NCBI GenBank assembly: GCA_041737175.1
Contig: JBGSSF010000015.1
Location: 1 to 64,000 of the forward strand
Length of the DNA stretch: 64,000 nucleotides
From: UBA5072 sp041737175
Lineage (GTDB): Bacteria > Bacteroidota > Bacteroidia > Bacteroidales > UBA10428
Direction of reading: 5' to 3'
How positions within the stretch are numbered: the stretch's first letter is position 1; the number at the start of each line of letters is the position of its first letter. Positions 34,450 to 44,336 of this stretch are shown piece after piece. The notes beneath the pieces are model-generated. The model made no database searches and had not been told where the DNA came from. It worked only from the letters and a program-made list of their open reading frames with translations. Both the position numbers and the translations under genes were made by a program.

Positions 34450-35345
34450 GCGATTACCATATACCGGTACTTTTAAAAGACAGTATTGAAGGTTTGAATA
34501 TCTCATCCGGAGGGATCTATGTGGATGCAACTTATGGTGGAGGAGGACATTCGGCCGCCATATTAAAAAAGATGGACGGAGGCAGGCTCTTCGCATTTGA
34601 TCAGGATGAAGATGCGGCCAGGAACCTCCCGGATGATGACAGGTTCTTTTTTATATTGGGCAACTTCAGGTTTTTAAAAAACTACCTGAATTACAATGGT
34701 GTAAAAAGCATTGATGGTTTGATAGCTGATCTCGGGGTCTCGTCACATCATTTCAATACACCGGAAAGGGGTTTCAGTTATCGCTCCCAGGCATCGCTTG
34801 ATATGCGAATGAATCAGAAGGGAAGCCTTACGGCCGAAAAGATAGTCAATGAATATGAGATCAAAAAGATGACGGAGCTTTTCAGGGAATACGGAGAATT
34901 GCACCAGGCACACAGGATAGCAAGCGCCATCGTGGAATTCAGGACAAGCCAGCGACTGGAGACTACCACGCAACTGGTAAGCTGTATTGAACCTCTGATT
35001 CCCAGGCATTCGGAGTACCAATTCCTGTCAAAGGTCTTCCAGGCCTTACGCATTGAGGTGAATCAGGAACTGGCAAGCCTGAAAGCAATGCTGATGAGCG
35101 CTTCCGGGATGCTCAAACCGGGCGGTCGCCTTGTTGTCATCAGTTATCACTCTCTTGAGGACCGTTTGGTAAAGAACTTCATGAGATGGGGTAACAGTGA
35201 TGAAGAACCGGTTAAGGATGTATTCGGGAACAGTTATGAACCCTACAGGCTTATAACAAGAAAACCGGTAATGGCAGGAGAAAATGAAGTGTTGATCAAT
35301 CCGAGGGCCCGCAGTGCCCGGCTGAGAATTGCAGAAAGAAAGTAA
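34446..35345 (+). CDS. rsmH: 16S rRNA (cytosine-1402-N4)-methyltransferase
   Basis: 299 residues. Methylates N4 of C1402 in the decoding centre of 16S rRNA using S-adenosylmethionine. Opens YHIPVLLKDSIEGL; SAM motif VDATYGGGGHSAAIL; then DLGVSSHHFNTPERGFSYR, RMNQKG and the late VVISYHSLEDRLVKNF. Length is normal. The ATGA overlap with mraZ shows translational coupling, and the place after mraZ is conserved across bacteria. Confidence 0.96.
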   Translation: MSDYHIPVLLKDSIEGLNISSGGIYVDATYGGGGHSAAILKKMDGGRLFAFDQDEDAARNLPDDDRFFFILGNFRFLKNYLNYNGVKSIDGLIADLGVSSHHFNTPERGFSYRSQASLDMRMNQKGSLTAEKIVNEYEIKKMTELFREYGELHQAHRIASAIVEFRTSQRLETTTQLVSCIEPLIPRHSEYQFLSKVFQALRIEVNQELASLKAMLMSASGMLKPGGRLVVISYHSLEDRLVKNFMRWGNSDEEPVKDVFGNSYEPYRLITRKPVMAGENEVLINPRARSARLRIAERK

Positions 35346-35349
35346 TATT

Positions 35350-35784
35350 ATGCGCGAAAACAACAGACATATTGACCTGATGGATCTTCCGGTGGATGAG
35401 CAGGAGATCTTTGAGGAGACCATTAAAAAGCCGAAAGAGAAGACCTCTTCACCTGAACCGGAAAAGCTCAAGAAGAGGGTAAGGGTAAAGGAATTGATTG
35501 ACGGGACTTTCCTGGTGCGGGAGAACATGATCCGGCAATTGCCTTTTGTATTGTTCCTGACATTTCTGGGAGTGATCTACATCGGCAATCGCTTTCATGC
35601 AGAGCGAATGGTAAGACAAATTAACGATCTGAAGATTGAAGTGGGCAACCTTCGGTCAGAGCAGATCACAATAACATCAGAATTGATGAATATCAGCAGG
35701 CCTTCTCAAGTGGCAGCCCTGGTTGAATCAAAGGGTCTTGGCCTGCAGGAATCTCTTGAGCCGCCCAAAAAGCTAAGAAAATGA
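35350..35784 (+). CDS. ftsL: FtsL-like cell division protein
   Basis: 144 residues from ATG 35350, 4 bases after rsmH; an in-frame start inside rsmH is rejected. Acidic and basic cytoplasmic tail of about 60 residues, one membrane helix (LPFVLFLTFLGVIYIGN), then a short periplasmic coiled coil (RMVRQINDLKIEVGNLRSEQ). This topology and the place between rsmH and ftsI identify FtsL, part of the FtsQLB activator of septal synthesis, though sequence likeness between phyla is low. The cytoplasmic tail is long compared with proteobacterial FtsL, as is usual in Bacteroidota. No FtsB is in this cluster. Confidence 0.85.
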   Translation: MRENNRHIDLMDLPVDEQEIFEETIKKPKEKTSSPEPEKLKKRVRVKELIDGTFLVRENMIRQLPFVLFLTFLGVIYIGNRFHAERMVRQINDLKIEVGNLRSEQITITSELMNISRPSQVAALVESKGLGLQESLEPPKKLRK

Positions 35785-35792
35785 ACTAACCC

Positions 35793-37919
35793 ATGTCGGT
35801 TAAAAAGGATATCATGTGGAGAGTGGCGATTGTTTACATCGCTTTTTTGCTGTTTGGCCTTTTGATCATCGGCAGGGTTGTTTATTTACAGGTATTTGAA
35901 AAAAAGACCTGGACGGACCAGGCCAATACTTTTTCCCTCAAGACCATGAATATTCCGGCTGACCGTGGAAGTATATATGCCTCAGACGGGAGGTTGCTGG
36001 CCAGTTCGGTGCCTTTTTACGAAATACATTTTGATGCCGCATGCGAAAACCTTACTGACAGAGCCTTCAATAAAGGAGTTGATTCACTGGCGCTTTGTCT
36101 TTCAAGGCTCTTCGGCGACAGATCAAAAGAAGCTTATAAGCGAAGCCTGATTGAAGCACGGCAGAAGGGGAAACGTTATCACCTCGTCAAAAGCGGCGTG
36201 AATTATATCCAGCTTAAAAAGCTGAAGGAATTTCCGATTTTCAGGTTGGGCCGTTACAAGGGTGGTTTGATCTACATGCAGGAAAACCGGAGGGTAAGAC
36301 CGCATCAGAACCTGGCCGGCAGGTTAATCGGGTATACATCCAAAGATATCAACGGTAATGTTGTTGGCATTGAGGGTGCTTATAATGATCAGCTGGCCGG
36401 TATCCAGGGTGTCCGGCTGATGCAGCGTCTCACCGGGGATGTTTGGATGCCCATGAATGAACGCAATGAAATAGAACCCAAGGACGGCCGTGACGTAATA
36501 ACCACCCTCGATGTCAACCTGCAGGACGTAGCCCAGAAAGCCCTGTTGCAGCAGCTGGTATCACAGGAAGCTCAGTACGGAACTGCGATCCTGATGGAGG
36601 TGAAAACCGGTGAGGTGAAAGCCATGGTCAACCTGGGCAGGGACGAAGCAGGCTATTACCGTGAAGTTCAGAATTACGCAGTGGGAGAAAGCACTGAGCC
36701 CGGTTCAACCTTTAAACTGCCTGTGCTCATTGCAGCCCTTGAAGATGGTGTGGTGGATCTGGAAGATACCGTTGACACCGGTGACGGCACCTTTAAATAC
36801 TATGACAAGATTATCCGGGATGACCGTCATGAAAAGGGCGGTTACGGTAAAATTACGGTAGAGGAAGTGTTTGAGAAATCCTCCAATGTCGGAATGGCTA
36901 AAATTATTACCGGAGCCTACAAACAGAGGCCCGGAGACTTTATTGACCGGCTTTATGCCATGCGGCTGAATGAAAGGCTGGGAATCGATATCAAAGGTGA
37001 AGGCAAGCCTGAGATCAGATATCCCGGTGAAAAATACTGGTCAGGCATATCCCTGGCCATGATGGCTCACGGCTATGAAGTCAGGATAACTCCGTTACAA
37101 ACGCTGGCTTTCTATAATGCGATTGCCAACAACGGAAAAATGGTAAAGCCACGCTTTGTAAAAGAAATACGGTATCATGGGAAACTAGTCCGGAGATTCG
37201 ACACGGAGGTGCTGCAGTCATCCGTTTGTTCGCGATCAACGCTGCGAAAAGTAAAAAAGGTTCTTGAAGGTGTTGTGGAATCAGGTACAGCCAAAAATCT
37301 GAGTAATCCTCTCATAAAAATTGCCGGCAAAACCGGTACCAACCAGATTTACAATAAAAAATACGGGTATAAATCGGCCTCCGAAGTAAGTTACCAGGCT
37401 TCGTTTGTCGGTTACTTTCCCGCTGATGATCCGTTGTATTCCTGCATTGTGGTGGTCAATTCACCATCAAAATATGTGTACTATGGCAATATGGTGGCTG
37501 GCCCGGTCTTTCTTGAGATAGCCCGCAAGGTTTACGCCACTTCGGTGGATATGCATCCCCTGGTGACCCGGATTGATGAGATTCCGCTGGATCTGCCCTA
37601 TTCCAAAACCGGAAAACGTGAAGAGCTGCGGCGTGTTTTGAAGGAACTGGATGTTCCCATTGAGAACGCGCATACTCCTTCGGATTGGGTAAGTACTGAA
37701 AAGAAAGAAGAAGCAGTCAGCCTTAGTAAACGGAACATTCCCAAGGGATTGGTGCCCAATGTAGTTTCCATGGGCGCCAAGGATGCGATCTACCTGCTCG
37801 AGAATGCCGGACTGCGTGTCCGTCTTATCGGGCGCGGAAGCGTCAGACAGCAGTCGATCTCCCCCGGAACCCGGGTGATAAAAGGCGACCTGATCACGCT
37901 TGAAATGACCTTTATTTAG
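35793..37919 (+). CDS. ftsI: septal peptidoglycan transpeptidase (class B PBP) with PASTA domain
   Basis: 708 residues. N-terminal membrane helix (IVYIAFLLFGLLIIGRVVYLQ), dimer domain with AGRLIGY, then the transpeptidase: active-site serine in STFK (Ser305), SSN in EKSSNVGMAK, and KTGT in IAGKTGTNQIY. A PASTA domain follows at about 650-708 (LVPNVVSMGAKDAIYLLENA), a feature of Gram-positive PBPs and of Bacteroidota FtsI, absent in E. coli. It cross-links septal wall together with FtsW. All catalytic motifs are intact. Confidence 0.95.
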   Translation: MSVKKDIMWRVAIVYIAFLLFGLLIIGRVVYLQVFEKKTWTDQANTFSLKTMNIPADRGSIYASDGRLLASSVPFYEIHFDAACENLTDRAFNKGVDSLALCLSRLFGDRSKEAYKRSLIEARQKGKRYHLVKSGVNYIQLKKLKEFPIFRLGRYKGGLIYMQENRRVRPHQNLAGRLIGYTSKDINGNVVGIEGAYNDQLAGIQGVRLMQRLTGDVWMPMNERNEIEPKDGRDVITTLDVNLQDVAQKALLQQLVSQEAQYGTAILMEVKTGEVKAMVNLGRDEAGYYREVQNYAVGESTEPGSTFKLPVLIAALEDGVVDLEDTVDTGDGTFKYYDKIIRDDRHEKGGYGKITVEEVFEKSSNVGMAKIITGAYKQRPGDFIDRLYAMRLNERLGIDIKGEGKPEIRYPGEKYWSGISLAMMAHGYEVRITPLQTLAFYNAIANNGKMVKPRFVKEIRYHGKLVRRFDTEVLQSSVCSRSTLRKVKKVLEGVVESGTAKNLSNPLIKIAGKTGTNQIYNKKYGYKSASEVSYQASFVGYFPADDPLYSCIVVVNSPSKYVYYGNMVAGPVFLEIARKVYATSVDMHPLVTRIDEIPLDLPYSKTGKREELRRVLKELDVPIENAHTPSDWVSTEKKEEAVSLSKRNIPKGLVPNVVSMGAKDAIYLLENAGLRVRLIGRGSVRQQSISPGTRVIKGDLITLEMTFI

Positions 37920-37922
37920 CAT

Positions 37923-39395
37923 ATGAAGATGAAACAGGCTGAATTGTTGAAAGATATAGAAGTACTACAGGTAAAGGGAAGCGCTGACCGGGACCTGTCG
38001 GGGATAACCTTTGATTCACGCAAAGTAATGCCTGGATTTCTTTTCATTGCCGTGAAAGGAACCCAGTCCGATGGCCACGAGTACATTGGGAACGCAGTCG
38101 CTTCCGGAGCAACCACCATAGTTTGTGAACACTGGCCTGAGCATCTTTCGCCGGATGTAACCTATATCCTGGTGAAAGATACCGCTTATGCATTGGCCGC
38201 GCTGGCCTCCGCTTTCTATGGTCATCCGTCAAGGAAATTCAGGCTTGTCGGCATAACCGGGACCAATGGGAAAACAACCACAGTCACTGTTTTGCACCGG
38301 CTATTCGGTACCCTGGGTTTCAACTCGGGATGTTTCACAACCATACGCAACTACATCGGCAACGAAACCATTGAGGCTACGCATACAACACCTGACCCGG
38401 TTCAGCTCAACCGAATCATGAAGGATATGGCTGACAGAGGTTGCGAATTTGTGTTTATGGAAGTCAGTTCACACGCACTGGTGCAGCAACGTGTTGCCGG
38501 TCTTGCATTCGCCGGCGGAATTTTTTCCAACATCACCCATGATCACCTCGATTACCACAAGACCTTTGAGGAATACCTCAGGGCCAAAAAACTGTTTTTT
38601 GACAACATGTCTGCCAACAGCTTTTCTTTGATCAATGCTGATGACCGGAATGGCAAGGTCATGGTTCAGAATACAAAATCGGCCGTTAGTTTTTTCGGCA
38701 TTCATACCATGGCCGATTTTAAGGGCAGAATTATCGAAAGCCATGTCAACGGTATGCTGCTGAATATCGACAATACGGAGTTTTGGACAAAGTTCATCGG
38801 GGAATTCAATGCCAGCAATTTACTGGCTGTTTATTCCTGCGCACGCCTTCTCGGACAGAAAAAAGAGGAGATCCTCAGGCTGCTCAGTTCAATGGATACG
38901 GTGGAAGGGCGCTTCCAGTATTTGCAGTCCGATAAAGGGGTCACAGCGGTAATTGATTATGCCCACACTCCCGATGCCGTGCAAAATGTTCTCAGGACCA
39001 TTGGTCAGATCAGGAAGGGAGATGAGCAGGTCATTACGGTTATCGGTGCAGGTGGAAACCGGGATAAAACCAAACGTCCGGTCATGGCCAGAGTGGCAGC
39101 CGCCATGAGCGACAAGCTGATACTCACTTCGGATAATCCCCGTAACGAGGAGCCGGCAGAGATCATCAACGATATGAAAGCAGGACTGGATGATATTTCT
39201 CTGGCAAAGACCGCTATCCAGCCGGACCGCCGTGAAGCAATTAAAATGGCCTGTATGCTGGCCCGGAAGGGCGATATTATACTGATTGCCGGGAAAGGTC
39301 ATGAGACCTACCAGGAAATTAAAGGCATTAAACATCACTTCAGTGATTTGGAGGAAGTATCCTCCCTGTTTGAGCTGAAACCAGATCAACCCTAA
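37923..39395 (+). CDS. murE: UDP-MurNAc-tripeptide synthetase, meso-DAP type
   Basis: 490 residues. Adds the third stem-peptide residue in lipid II synthesis. Walker-type ITGTNGKTTTV, THDHLDYHKTFEEY, and the specificity motif DNPR near residue 404 (TSDNPRNEEP), which selects meso-diaminopimelate over lysine. The start is 3 bases after ftsI. It precedes mraY; murF is not in this cluster and must lie elsewhere. Confidence 0.96.
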   Translation: MKMKQAELLKDIEVLQVKGSADRDLSGITFDSRKVMPGFLFIAVKGTQSDGHEYIGNAVASGATTIVCEHWPEHLSPDVTYILVKDTAYALAALASAFYGHPSRKFRLVGITGTNGKTTTVTVLHRLFGTLGFNSGCFTTIRNYIGNETIEATHTTPDPVQLNRIMKDMADRGCEFVFMEVSSHALVQQRVAGLAFAGGIFSNITHDHLDYHKTFEEYLRAKKLFFDNMSANSFSLINADDRNGKVMVQNTKSAVSFFGIHTMADFKGRIIESHVNGMLLNIDNTEFWTKFIGEFNASNLLAVYSCARLLGQKKEEILRLLSSMDTVEGRFQYLQSDKGVTAVIDYAHTPDAVQNVLRTIGQIRKGDEQVITVIGAGGNRDKTKRPVMARVAAAMSDKLILTSDNPRNEEPAEIINDMKAGLDDISLAKTAIQPDRREAIKMACMLARKGDIILIAGKGHETYQEIKGIKHHFSDLEEVSSLFELKPDQP

Positions 39396-39405
39396 TAAAG
39401 AGGCT

Positions 39406-40656
39406 ATGCTGTACTTCTTGTTTGGATATTTGGAGAAATTGGACGTCCCGGGTTCAGGACTGTTCAACTACATTTCATTCCGGTCAGCCATGGCCATCAT
39501 CACCGCCCTGATCCTTTCGACCCTGTATGGCAAGAGAATAATCCGCCATCTCCAGAAAGCCCAAATCGGCGAAACCATCCGTGATCTGGGTCTCGAAGGG
39601 CAAATGCAGAAAAAAGGAACTCCCACCATGGGCGGACTGATTATCCTGTTATCCATTATCATTCCCGTCATACTCTTTGCCAATCTGAAAAACGTTTATG
39701 TTCAGCTCATGTTGTTCATCACCATCTGGCTTGGCCTGGTTGGATTTGTGGATGATTATATCAAGGTGTTCAGGAAAAACAAAGAGGGACTGCGCGGATG
39801 GTTCAAGATCATTGCGCAGGTTATCGCCGGAATTGTTGTGGGTCTAACCCTGCACTTCAGTGATGACATCGTAGCCCGTGAAAAAGTATACGACCGGAAT
39901 GGCATTCCCATCACCCGGATCGAAAAAGGGGATGTCGGCGAAAAGTCCACCATTTACTATGTAACCCGTGAAGTCAAGTCCACCCGGGTAAATGTTCCCT
40001 TTTTCAAGAATAATGAATTTGATTACGCCAGCCTGGTGTGGTTCCTGGGTGATAAAGCCAGTCAGTGGGCCTGGTTGGTTGTTACCCTGGCAGTAATTTT
40101 TGTCATCACTTTCGTTTCCAACGGAACAAACCTGACAGACGGACTTGACGGACTGGCAGCCGGAACGTCCGCCATCATTGGTGCCACGCTCGGGCTCCTC
40201 GCTTACGTTTCGGGCAATGCCGTCATTTCCGATTACCTGAATATCATGTTTTTGCCCAATACGGGTGAACTGGTTGTATATATAGCAGCATTCATTGGAG
40301 CTCTTGTCGGATTTCTATGGTATAATTCCTACCCGGCGCAGGTGTTCATGGGTGATACCGGCAGTCTGTCAATCGGAGGTATCATTGCCGTATTTGCCAT
40401 ACTGATCCGCAAGGAATTGCTCATTCCTATCCTCTGTGGGATTTTCTTAGCAGAGAGTTTTTCCGTGGTAATCCAGGTAAGCTGGTTCAAATACACCAGG
40501 CTGATGTTTGGTGAGGGCAGACGGGTATTGCGCATGTCGCCCCTGCATCATCATTTTCAAAAGCTGAATTATCCCGAGCCCAAAATAGTGACCCGGTTCT
40601 GGATTATTGGAATCCTATTGGCCATAATAACTATTGTTACCCTAAAAATCCGATAA
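39406..40656 (+). CDS. mraY: phospho-MurNAc-pentapeptide translocase
   Basis: 416 residues with about ten membrane helices. Makes lipid I by joining UDP-MurNAc-pentapeptide to undecaprenyl phosphate. Seen: KKGTPTMGGL, the aspartate pair GFVDDYIKV, NGTNLTDGLDGLAAG, and the HHHFQ motif near the end (SPLHHHFQ). It has the long periplasmic insert of about 70 residues (around 150-215, after LHFSDDIVAREK) found in Bacteroidota MraY. 2 bases before murD. Confidence 0.95.
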   Translation: MLYFLFGYLEKLDVPGSGLFNYISFRSAMAIITALILSTLYGKRIIRHLQKAQIGETIRDLGLEGQMQKKGTPTMGGLIILLSIIIPVILFANLKNVYVQLMLFITIWLGLVGFVDDYIKVFRKNKEGLRGWFKIIAQVIAGIVVGLTLHFSDDIVAREKVYDRNGIPITRIEKGDVGEKSTIYYVTREVKSTRVNVPFFKNNEFDYASLVWFLGDKASQWAWLVVTLAVIFVITFVSNGTNLTDGLDGLAAGTSAIIGATLGLLAYVSGNAVISDYLNIMFLPNTGELVVYIAAFIGALVGFLWYNSYPAQVFMGDTGSLSIGGIIAVFAILIRKELLIPILCGIFLAESFSVVIQVSWFKYTRLMFGEGRRVLRMSPLHHHFQKLNYPEPKIVTRFWIIGILLAIITIVTLKIR

Positions 40657-40658
40657 AT

Positions 40659-41996
40659 ATGGATCGACGTATTGTAGTACTTGGTGCAGGAGAAAGCGGA
40701 ACAGGAGCGGCTGTTCTGGCAAAGAAACAAGGTTTCGACATTTTTGTTACCGATTCCGGCAAAATCAAAGATGCATACAAGGAAATTCTCAATAATTATG
40801 AAATTGACTGGGAAGAGGGTAAGCATACGGAAAGACATATCCTGAATGCCGATGAAATCATAAAAAGTCCGGGCATCTCTGAAAAATCCGATATCGTGAT
40901 CGCCATACGGAAAAAAGGAATCCGGGTAATCTCCGAAATTGAGTTTGCCGGAAGGTATACCCAGGCCAAGAAAATCTGCATCACGGGCAGCAACGGAAAA
41001 ACAACCACCACGAACCTGATACATCATATGATGCGCAAGGCAGGTCTGAATGCCGGTATGGCCGGCAATGTGGGCAAAAGCTTTGCCATGCAGGTCGCCA
41101 CCGAGAACTATGAGTACTATGTGATTGAACTAAGCAGCTTCCAGCTCGACGGGATGTTTGAATTCAAGGCTGACATAGCCATATTGTTGAATATTACGCC
41201 CGATCATCTTGACCGCTATGATTACGATCTGCAGAATTATGTGAATTCCAAGTTCAGGATCAGTCAGAACCTGGGAGAAGATGATTTCTTTGTGTATTGC
41301 TCCGATGACGAAATCACCATCCGGGAACTCGAAAGAATTGTCACCAAGGCCAAGCAACTTGCTTTCACACTCAAGGAAACTCCGCAACAGGGAGCTTATA
41401 TTGCCGGTGACAACATGAAAATCGAAGTGGACGAAGACTTTTTTGAAATGTCTCTGGCCGAACTTGCCCTGAAAGGCAAGCACAACACATACAATTCAAT
41501 GGCTGCGGGTATTACGGGAAGCGTTTTGAAGATCAGGAAACCCATCATCCGTGAAAGCCTGATGGATTTTGCCGGGGTTGAACACAGGCTCGAAAGATTT
41601 ATCAAGGTGCATGGGATTGAATTCATCAATGATTCCAAAGCTACCAATGTGAATTCAACCTGGTATGCCCTTGAAAGTATGACAACTCCGGTAGTATGGA
41701 TTGCGGGCGGAACCGACAAGGGAAATGATTATTCGGAACTGTACGATCTGGTGAAACAGAAAGTAAAGGCTTTGATATGCCTGGGTGTTGATAATTCAAA
41801 GCTGCATAAAGCTTTTGATGGCGTGATACCGACCATTGTGGATACCAACTCCATGAAAGAAGCCGTTCAGGCTGCATACAGGCATGGGAAAACCAGTGAT
41901 ACCGTACTACTCTCTCCCTGCTGCGCCAGCTTCGATTTGTTTGAAAATTACGAGGACCGGGGAAGGCAGTTTAAGAAGTATGTCAGGGAATTATGA
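40659..41996 (+). CDS. murD: UDP-MurNAc-L-alanine:D-glutamate ligase
   Basis: 445 residues. Adds D-glutamate to UDP-MurNAc-L-alanine. Rossmann start RRIVVLGAGESGTGAA, P-loop ITGSNGKTTTTNLI, NITPDHLDRYDYDLQNY, HRLERF and NDSKATN, and the C-terminal IAGGTDKGNDY. Its last codons GAA TTA TGA form the first unit of a heptamer array that runs on into the spacer. Confidence 0.96.
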   Translation: MDRRIVVLGAGESGTGAAVLAKKQGFDIFVTDSGKIKDAYKEILNNYEIDWEEGKHTERHILNADEIIKSPGISEKSDIVIAIRKKGIRVISEIEFAGRYTQAKKICITGSNGKTTTTNLIHHMMRKAGLNAGMAGNVGKSFAMQVATENYEYYVIELSSFQLDGMFEFKADIAILLNITPDHLDRYDYDLQNYVNSKFRISQNLGEDDFFVYCSDDEITIRELERIVTKAKQLAFTLKETPQQGAYIAGDNMKIEVDEDFFEMSLAELALKGKHNTYNSMAAGITGSVLKIRKPIIRESLMDFAGVEHRLERFIKVHGIEFINDSKATNVNSTWYALESMTTPVVWIAGGTDKGNDYSELYDLVKQKVKALICLGVDNSKLHKAFDGVIPTIVDTNSMKEAVQAAYRHGKTSDTVLLSPCCASFDLFENYEDRGRQFKKYVREL

Positions 41997-42015
41997 ATTA
42001 TGAATTATGAATTAA
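41988..42015. repeat. tandem heptamer array (GAATTAT x4) at murD stop
   Basis: GAATTAT, GAATTAT, GAATTAT, GAATTAA in 7-base register. The first unit supplies the last codons and the first base pairs of the stop of murD (TGA at 41994-41996), so the array begins inside the gene. Confidence 0.8.
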
Positions 42016-42020
42016 AAAAT

Positions 42021-42051
42021 CCCTTCAAGCGGTCATAAGACCCTTGAAGGG
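42021..42051. other. hairpin between murD and ftsW
   Basis: CCCTTCAAG (42021-42029) pairs with CTTGAAGGG (42043-42051) around a 13-base loop. No T run follows, so it is more likely an RNA-processing or partial attenuation site than a terminator. It is the only substantial spacer (68 bases) inside the dcw run. Confidence 0.5.
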
Positions 42052-42064
42052 TATCTAAAGAAAA

Positions 42065-43255
42065 ATGTCAGGCACATTGAAAAAATATTTTAAAGGTGAT
42101 CCCGTGATCTGGGCGGTGATATTCCTGCTGTCGGTGTTTTCACTGCTGGCGGTTTACAGCTCCACTGGTTCTCTGGCATACCGGTTCCAGGGAGGCAACA
42201 CCAGTTATTACATTCTGAAGCATACCACCATATTGGCCATGGGTATTGTGATCATTTATGTTACGCATCTGATACCTTACAAGTATTTTTCCAGAATCTC
42301 CCAGCTTCTGCTGATGATTTCCATACCGCTTTTGCTGGTGACCCTGATATATGGTGTTACCCGGAATCAGGCCTCCCGCTGGCTAAGTGTTCCCGGACTG
42401 AGCCTGACCTTTCAGACATCCGACATTGCCAAGCTGGCCATTGTTATGTATACAGCCCGCATTCTCTCCAAAAAACAGGAAAATATCAAAGACTTCAAAG
42501 GAGCTTTCAGACCCATTGTCATTCCGCTGATCCTGGTTTGCGTGTTGGTAATGCCGGCCAACCTGTCGACCGCTATGCTGATCTTTGCCACAGTCTTCAT
42601 TCTTATGTTTGTCGGCAGGATTAACCTCAAATACCTGTTCGGGATGGCCGGCATCATCGTTTTGCTGTTGGGATCCTTTATTGCCATTGCTCTGTCGGCT
42701 GACTGGGAAGGACGCATAGGTACCTGGAAAAACCGCATAGAGAACTACATAAGCGCTGATGAGGGAAATAATTACCAGGTGAATCAGGCTAAAATTGCCA
42801 TTGTAAGTGGTGGTTTGGTGAAACTGAGACCTGGTAAAAGCATTCAGCGCAATTTTCTTCCGCATCCTTATTCTGATTTTATCTATGCAATAGTCATTGA
42901 AGAATACGGACTGGCAGGAGGGGTCATCGTACTGGCGCTTTACTTGTACCTGCTTTTCAGGGCAGCCGTGCTGGTGAGAAAAAGCTCCAGGACATTTCCA
43001 GCCTTTCTTGCTGTAGGTCTGGCAGTTATGATAACTTTCCAGGCCCTTATCAATATGGCAGTAGTAGTGAATATTTTGCCGGTGACAGGTCAGCCCTTGC
43101 CGATGATCAGCATGGGAGGATCATCGCTGCTGTTCACCTGTGTGGCGCTTGGAATCATACAAAGTGTAAGCAGGGGTATAAAAGTGCAGCAGGAGACAGC
43201 TGAAAAACTCGCTGAAGAACAACAAATAAACGATGAGCCTGAAGTTCATAATTAG
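42065..43255 (+). CDS. ftsW: septal peptidoglycan polymerase (SEDS family)
   Basis: 396 residues with ten predicted membrane helices. Polymerises lipid II at the septum together with FtsI. SEDS features: LAVYSSTGSLAYR near the start, RWLSVPGLSLTFQTSDIAKLA, LMPANLSTAMLIF, and the late LPVTGQPLPMISMGGSSLL signature. It follows a 68-base spacer with a heptamer array and hairpin. The last 23 bases overlap murG, so they are coupled. Confidence 0.95.
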   Translation: MSGTLKKYFKGDPVIWAVIFLLSVFSLLAVYSSTGSLAYRFQGGNTSYYILKHTTILAMGIVIIYVTHLIPYKYFSRISQLLLMISIPLLLVTLIYGVTRNQASRWLSVPGLSLTFQTSDIAKLAIVMYTARILSKKQENIKDFKGAFRPIVIPLILVCVLVMPANLSTAMLIFATVFILMFVGRINLKYLFGMAGIIVLLLGSFIAIALSADWEGRIGTWKNRIENYISADEGNNYQVNQAKIAIVSGGLVKLRPGKSIQRNFLPHPYSDFIYAIVIEEYGLAGGVIVLALYLYLLFRAAVLVRKSSRTFPAFLAVGLAVMITFQALINMAVVVNILPVTGQPLPMISMGGSSLLFTCVALGIIQSVSRGIKVQQETAEKLAEEQQINDEPEVHN

Positions 43256-44336
43256 CGGAGGCGGAACAGGGGGTCATGTTTTCCCTGCCCTGTCGATTGC
43301 CAACGAGATCAGGAAAAGAGATCCCGGGGCCAGCATACTTTTTGTGGGCGCCCTCGGCAGAATGGAGATGGAAAAGGTGCCGGCCGCAGGTTTTCCCATC
43401 ATGGGGCTGCCTGTGGAAGGTCTTCAGAGAAAAATCGGTTTGAGAAATTTTTTGGTGCTCTTCAAACTGACCGTGAGTTTATGCAAGGCTGCAAAAATAC
43501 TCAGAACCTTCAAACCCGATATGGTTATCGGTGTGGGTGGCTATGCAAGTGGTCCCCTGCTCAGGATGGCCGCTATGAAAAATATCCCTTACCTTATCCA
43601 GGAACAGAATTCCTATGCCGGGGTAACCAATAAATGGCTGGCCCGCAAGGCAGGCAAAATCTGTGTTGCTTATACCGGTATGGAGAAATATTTCCCTGCG
43701 GAGAAAATTGTACTCACGGGCAATCCGGTCCGTGAAGAACTATTCAATCGCAAAACCGGCAAATCCGAAGCCTTTGAATTCTTCGGCTTACCACAGGGTA
43801 AGCAGGTCCTGCTGGTGCTTGGAGGGAGCCTGGGAGCCAGGACAATCAACAACAGCATCCTGGGTAAGGTTGATGTGCTGGACAAGGAGGATATACTGGT
43901 ACTCTGGCAAACAGGGCGGCTTTACCATGATCGGGTCAGAGCAGAACTTGACCAGAAAGGATTGAAGCATATCCGGTACTTCGACTTCATTAACCGTATG
44001 GATTTGGCTTATGCTATCGCGGATGTGATCATTTCACGCGCAGGCGCAGCAACCATTTCGGAGCTCTGCCTCCTGGGAAAACCCGTAATTCTTGTTCCAT
44101 CGCCGAATGTTGCAGAGGATCACCAGACAAAAAATGCCATGGCCCTGGTCAGCAACAAGGCAGCCCTGATGGTCACTGATGATGATGCTCCGGCCAGCCT
44201 AATATACCGGGCAGTGGAACTGATGCATAACAACGAACTCAGAGACACCCTGGGCGGTAACTGCGCCAAAATGGCCCTGCCAAACGCTGCCACCCGGATT
44301 GCAGATGAAATATACAACCTTGTAAGAAAAAAGTGA
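43233..44336 (+). CDS. murG: lipid II synthase (GlcNAc transferase)
   Basis: 367 residues, GT28 family. Transfers GlcNAc from UDP-GlcNAc to lipid I at the inner membrane face. N-terminal glycine-rich loop ISGGGTGGHVFPALS, VGVGGYASGP, EQNSYAGVTNK, GGSLGART and the donor-site SRAGAATISELCLLGKP. The start lies inside ftsW (23-base overlap). Ends overlapping murC by 4 bases. Confidence 0.97.
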   Translation: MSLKFIISGGGTGGHVFPALSIANEIRKRDPGASILFVGALGRMEMEKVPAAGFPIMGLPVEGLQRKIGLRNFLVLFKLTVSLCKAAKILRTFKPDMVIGVGGYASGPLLRMAAMKNIPYLIQEQNSYAGVTNKWLARKAGKICVAYTGMEKYFPAEKIVLTGNPVREELFNRKTGKSEAFEFFGLPQGKQVLLVLGGSLGARTINNSILGKVDVLDKEDILVLWQTGRLYHDRVRAELDQKGLKHIRYFDFINRMDLAYAIADVIISRAGAATISELCLLGKPVILVPSPNVAEDHQTKNAMALVSNKAALMVTDDDAPASLIYRAVELMHNNELRDTLGGNCAKMALPNAATRIADEIYNLVRKK

